Below, piece by piece: positions 59,450-64,000 of a stretch of 64,000 nucleotides of DNA; positions within the stretch are counted from its first letter, which is position 1; the number at the start of each line of letters is the position of its first letter. Under the pieces are notes generated by a model. That model saw only the letters and a list, made by a program, of their open reading frames with translations. It was not told the DNA's origin and did not search any database. Source of the stretch: Aquilaria yunnanensis (taxonomy: Eukaryota > Streptophyta > Magnoliopsida > Malvales > Thymelaeaceae); NCBI GenBank assembly GCA_039654915.1, contig CM077599.1, forward strand, positions 78,770,001 through 78,834,000, read 5' to 3'. The translations under genes and the position numbers were made by a program.

Positions 59450-61350
59450 GCAATGGATCGAATGCCAGTAATCCCTCTTTTCATTTTTTTTTTTAATTTT
59501 GTTTTCTTGTTCTTCTCTTATTCTTCTATTTCTTTCTTTATTTATTTTCATTTTTTTCTTCATTTTTTTTATTTGTTTAGTTTTGTTGTACATTTACCTT
59601 TTCCAATTTTATTTTCTCATCTTTTTCCAGTTTCCCCTTTTTCTTTTTCTTATTTTAGTATTATTTCAAGTTTTATTCCTTATTTTCTTAAAATAAAATT
59701 TTCACCTTTTTTTACTTAGATTTGTGATATTATTCTTATTTCTTCTTGTTCTTTTATGTTATATGTCTACCCTTTTTCATTTTTTTATTCTTTATTTTTC
59801 ATTATTTCTATCTCTTTTTGTGTGGATTCATGATACAAATATTCTCTTATATTAAATTTGAAACAAGACAATGTAATAAACTCTCTTTTCATTGTTTAAG
59901 TAGGAATTGATAAAAAAATAAATTATTAATAATAAAAAATTAAAAACAAATTCATTTAAAATAAATTGATAAAAGAACAAATACGTACAAATAAAAGAAC
60001 AAAATGATACTAATAAAAGAACCAATAACAAGTTCAACGAAAGGAACAAATATGAACAACAAAAAACAAATGAACTATGAAAAAAACAAAAAGATACTAA
60101 TAAAAGAATAAGCAACTAGTATTAAGAGAATAAAAAATTATTTTTCTTAAAGAATAAGCAGTAACTGATAAAAGAATAAATTGTTAATAATAAAAGAATA
60201 AGCAATAAGTACATCTAAAAGAAATTGATAAAAGAACAAACATATGCAAATAAAAGAACAAAAACATTCTAATAAAAGAACAAATATTAAGTTCATCTAA
60301 AGGAACAAACATGAACTACTAAAAGAACAAAGATCAACAAATAAAAGAACAAACAACTAGTATTAAAAGAATAAAAATTTATTTTCTCTAAAAAAAAGCA
60401 GAAATTGATAAAAAAATAAATTGTTATTAATAAAAGAATAAACAACAAGTTCATATAAAAGAAACTGATAAAAGAATAAACACATATAAATAAAACAACA
60501 AAAAGATACTAATAAAAGAACACACATCAAGTTTATCTAAAGGAACAAGTATGAACTCATAAATAAACAAACATCTACAAATAAAAGAACAAATAGCCAT
60601 TAATAAAAGACCAAATAACTAGTTCATCTACAGAAACAAATATGAAACGTTAAAAGAACAAACATATACAAATAAAAGAACAAATCTTTACAAATAAAAG
60701 AACAGGTATCAAATTCATCAAGAAACAAACATGAACTGAAAAAAGAACAAACCCATAAGAGAAAAAGAACAAAAAAAAATTGTTTTTTAAATGTTACAAA
60801 TATGTTCTTTTAGTGTTATCAATTTGGTCTTTAAATGTTATTAATTTATTTTTTTTAATGAGATCAATCTGTTATTTCAATGTTATTAGTCAGTACTTTT
60901 CAATGTGTTCATTTAATATTATTAATTTATTCTTTTATGTATTGTTCTTGATATGGATGTAAAAAATTAAAAAAAAAAGAATAAAATGGGAAAAAGACAA
61001 AAAAAAAAGTTAAATAGGAAATAAAAAAATAACAAGAAAAAAAATGAAAGAAGGAAAGGCGTAAGACCAGAAAGTTAAATAGAAAAAGATGATGAAAGGC
61101 AAAAGGGGCAATAAGATGAAAAAAAACCAGTTACAAAAAAATAAGAGGGAGTCAAATGAAAAAAAAAAAACTCCTGGACGCAAAAAAAAAATTGAAAAAT
61201 AGAAAAGGATAGCAAAAGCATAAAAAACAGTTAAATAGAAACAAAAGGTCAAACACAAAAAAAAAACAAAACAAAACAAAACAAAACGGAATACTTGAAA
61301 AAAAGAAAGCTGTAAGCAAAAAATAAAAAAAGCTAGAAAAAGTTGGAAAA
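59450..61350. repeat. Low-complexity tract with alternating strand bias, AATAAAAGAACAAA words
   Basis: 59460-59830 is pyrimidine-rich (TTTTCTTTTTC). 59880-60775 is A-rich, built of repeated AAATAAAAGAACAAA and ATTAATAAAAGAAC words. 60780-60960 carries the same words inverted (GTTCTTTTAGTGTTATC). 60961-61350 is purine-rich again, with (AAAAC)n near 61262. All frames (59324-61381) are compositional artefacts. Confidence 0.75.
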
Positions 61351-63652
61351 TAAGATTAAAGCTGCTTGAGGTAAATTGCAAATCAAACCTGTATCAGATA
61401 AAATCTTAAACAGTGCAATTACCATTGCATCAAACTCGCAGAACTATTTGAAGCCAAAATAAAGTTTATAAATAGGTAATGTGTGTCCCGATGCAAACAT
61501 GCATTGGGCACGCACAAGTCTTACGCTTATATGTAAAGTCCACTTAATTTTAAATTGTTGAGACATTGTTTACATATAAAGTAAAAATTTTTGTACTATA
61601 AGTAGCATTACTCCTGCAGTATTAATTTTTTTATTTTTTATTTTTTATTTTTACTAAAGAAATGGAAGTGCCCATGTGAAACCTGTGTTGTAAATTGCAA
61701 GATGTTGGGTCTACCAAGTGAAAAATTACGTAGAGGTTTTTTAAAAAAATACTAATTTTAATTATGTGATTGAAACTATACATTTTAAGAAAATTAAAAA
61801 AGTTATAAATATTCCTTTTCTGTAAAAAAAAATTAAGTATTATTTATTGAATATTTTAGGTTGTGCGAGGAAAAAATAATAAAATATTATCTTTTAAACA
61901 GCATAATCCTAAAAAAATGATGCATTCCTTATAATGTATGAAGAGTGAAACTTTACAGTTTTAGCATGATCAGGATGAAATACGTATAAGATAGTGATAT
62001 GCTTAAGTTTTTAAAGTAAAAAAATGTTCAATTCTAAATAAATAAAATGCCTCGTGGGAAACAAAAGAAAATTTATGTGTTTTTTTAGAGAATAACAAAA
62101 ATTATAAGTTACTTATGCGTAACGAAGAGAAGATTCAAATGAAAAAAAAAAAAAAAGCAACAGTTATCTCCTTTTTTAATTTATAGAAAAAATAACCAGC
62201 GTGGCACATAAATTTTGAATTTTTTTTTGGTGATTTTCTACTGATTTTTAGTTTCCCGATACCGTGAAAATAAAAGCACTAGTATTCTGGAATTTTCCTT
62301 AATGTCCAATCTTTAATCTGCGGATCTTCTTGTGTTATATCCAATAAAATTTCATTGAAAAAGACAGTTGAAAAGTAGAAAATAATCGGATCCATCAACA
62401 TTCACAATATTAAAAAATATTTAGCAGAATTTACTAATATATCTTAGTTAAATACACATTTAATTAGTATAATTTAAAATAGTAGCTCATTAAGTTTAAA
62501 AGTTTTTTAAGCAGAAGATCATCAAATGTTTTAAGTTACAAAAATACTCTCATATAGTTTTAAATAAATTAATATATAGACAAATATGAAATTTCATGAA
62601 TCTTATAATATATTTAAATATATATACTTATGATTTGGTTCTACATTATGTTGGTTTCATATGACACCGAACCAATCTTAAAATTAATGGGTTTTTCAAT
62701 AATAAAACAAACTCCTAACTCATATTAACTTTTATATATCCCAAACCAACCAAATAATGATGGTTCGGATTAGGTATCATTTCTACCCAATCCATGCTCA
62801 CGCTAGTTTCAACTTTCAAGGTTTATTAAAGTGGATAAATTTTAAAAGAACTCATTTAAGATTTGGGTAAAAATATGTGTTATAAATCTACGCTTGGAAG
62901 TTATATCGCTACTAATACTAGTAAGGATAACGTATACTCAAAATTTTAATTTAGGAGATAAAAAGCTGATGTCAACAACTAATAAATAGCTGAAAAAAAT
63001 ATTAACAACTAATACACAGTTTAAAAAAAAAAAGTAGTCACATTTTAGCAGGGAAAAGTGTAGATTTTTTACACAAGAGAAATCAAACTATATTTTCATC
63101 GCCCAAAGTGGGATTTTCTGAAACTTTCCTAGTTTGCATCAATTTGCCAGTGAAGGACGAGAGTTGAGAGGCCTGCGAGTGCTTTAATAACCAATACAAA
63201 GCAAACGTAACCTTTTTTGCGTTGACTTATAGTTAAAGACTTTATCAGAAGGTCTAAAATTCAATTCTCTGCTAATTTTTTTCATAAAAAATTTAACCAT
63301 ATTACATTTATACCCTTGACATGTTGACATTTATGTTAGATGATCTATTAGCAAAGGATTACTCTTAACCAAGGGATAAGAGCAGCAGTATATTTCTCTG
63401 TGTTGATGACACATTTCCAGTTAATTAAGAAAATAGGCAGAATTTCTTGGAAGCCTTTCAATGTCAGATTGCATGCATAGTTCTAATTTTATTTCACTTC
63501 TTATTGTCACTAAAAAATGCTTAAATAATAAAAAAAAAATGGGTATTATCAAGAGGGAGATTAAGAGATATCAGTAATCAAATCAACTCAGGATAAAGGT
63601 AGGTTTTTATTATTCTTAACATTATTAAAGGAAGCAAATGAATTGTTAGAAT
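61351..63652. other. AT-rich intergenic DNA, no gene seen
   Basis: No frame above 60 codons on either strand, no clear transposon ends. The last ~100 bp is the 3' flank of the minus-strand ligase gene. Confidence 0.6.
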
Positions 63653-63896
63653 TCATTTAGAGACTGTGGAATTGGAATTAGACATCTTCTCCATCAATTT
63701 GTCCTTGAGAAGCCTTCTCATGATCTTCCCAGAAGGAGACTTTGGTATGGCATCCACAAAGTTGACCAGCCTCACTTTCTTATAGCTAGCCACATTTGAA
63801 GCTACAAATTCCATTATGTCTTCTTCCTTCTCTTTAGAATTTGAGTTCTTCACTACAAATGCTGCCGGAATTTCGCCGGCCTCTTCGTCGGGCAGC
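63653..63896 (-). CDS. 4-coumarate:CoA ligase-like acyl-activating enzyme, last exon (partial)
   Basis: The last 80 residues of an ANL-superfamily ligase, starting after a minus-strand acceptor (TTTTAG|G) at 63896. They contain [14 protein letters not shown], the C-terminal domain segment [19 protein letters not shown] and [10 protein letters not shown] with the catalytic Lys of the SGK motif (residue 57 of the exon). These enzymes join a carboxylic acid to CoA through an acyl-adenylate. The protein ends STVSK, without a classic SKL peroxisomal signal. The IMRRLL motif fits the ACOS5/4CL-like branch, but substrate cannot be told from this piece. The upstream intron and the rest of the gene lie beyond the window. 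Confidence 0.9.
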
Positions 63897-64000
63897 CTAA
63901 AATTACAGAGGGAAATTTGCATAACATGACAATGAGACAAGACTAAGTTTTGTCTTAGGTTTAGTGGAAAAATAAATTATGAGATAAGAATCCATTGGAT

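Noticed and set aside
59324..61381. Phe/Leu/Ser-rich frames in the low-complexity tract
   Set aside because: Produced by T-rich strands; no membrane-protein family resemblance.

Overview
The window is AT-rich nuclear DNA of a flowering plant, most likely a eudicot. The evidence is multi-exon genes with GT-AG introns, plant-specific families (SBP-box factor with a miR156 site, Cf/Ve-type receptor-like protein, CYP71, DUF579 methyltransferase) and many plant transposons (Copia, Gypsy-type and Copia-type solo LTRs, CACTA, hAT-like, Stowaway). I cannot name the species. Genes fill roughly a sixth of the sequence; the rest is mobile and repetitive DNA.

Layout. 1-3.9 kb: a probable LTR end, then a dispersed ~180 bp repeat carrying a nested hAT-like element. 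3.9-4.7 kb (-): DUF579 polysaccharide O-methyltransferase of the AGM type. 5.1-6.5 kb: solo LTR with an exact 5-bp target duplication. 7.46-11.9 kb (+): decayed Copia retrotransposon. 12.7-15.4 kb: 2.65-kb solo LTR with a TTGCC target duplication. 15.4-20.7 kb: AT-rich DNA with tandem repeats and a Stowaway MITE. 20.76-23.75 kb (-): intact 997-residue receptor-like protein. 25.6 kb: CYP71 exon scrap. 27.2-30.5 kb (-): CYP71D-type P450 gene split in exon 1 by a 1.7-kb solo LTR. 31.8-32.6 kb: another solo LTR. 33.4-42.8 kb: tandem array of ~1.85-kb units, each carrying a dead fragment of a TMK-like LRR receptor kinase, with direct repeats at both edges. 42.9-46.6 kb: non-autonomous CACTA element with two nested hAT-like MITEs. 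49.0-52.0 kb (+): RanBP2-type zinc-finger gene with three NZF fingers. 54.8-57.3 kb (-): SPL2/10/11-type SBP-box gene with an intact miR156 site and a 5'-UTR intron reaching 59.04 kb. 59.4-61.4 kb: low-complexity tract that switches strand bias. 63.65-63.90 kb (-): last exon of a 4CL-like acyl-CoA ligase running off the window.

The genes do not form a pathway. From memory, the DUF579/AGM and RanBP2 zinc-finger genes are neighbours in Arabidopsis (At1g67330 and At1g67325), so this window may be an old collinear block inflated by transposons. The two most notable structures are the receptor-kinase-fragment tandem array and the P450 gene whose only frame-breaking lesion is one LTR with a perfect target duplication.
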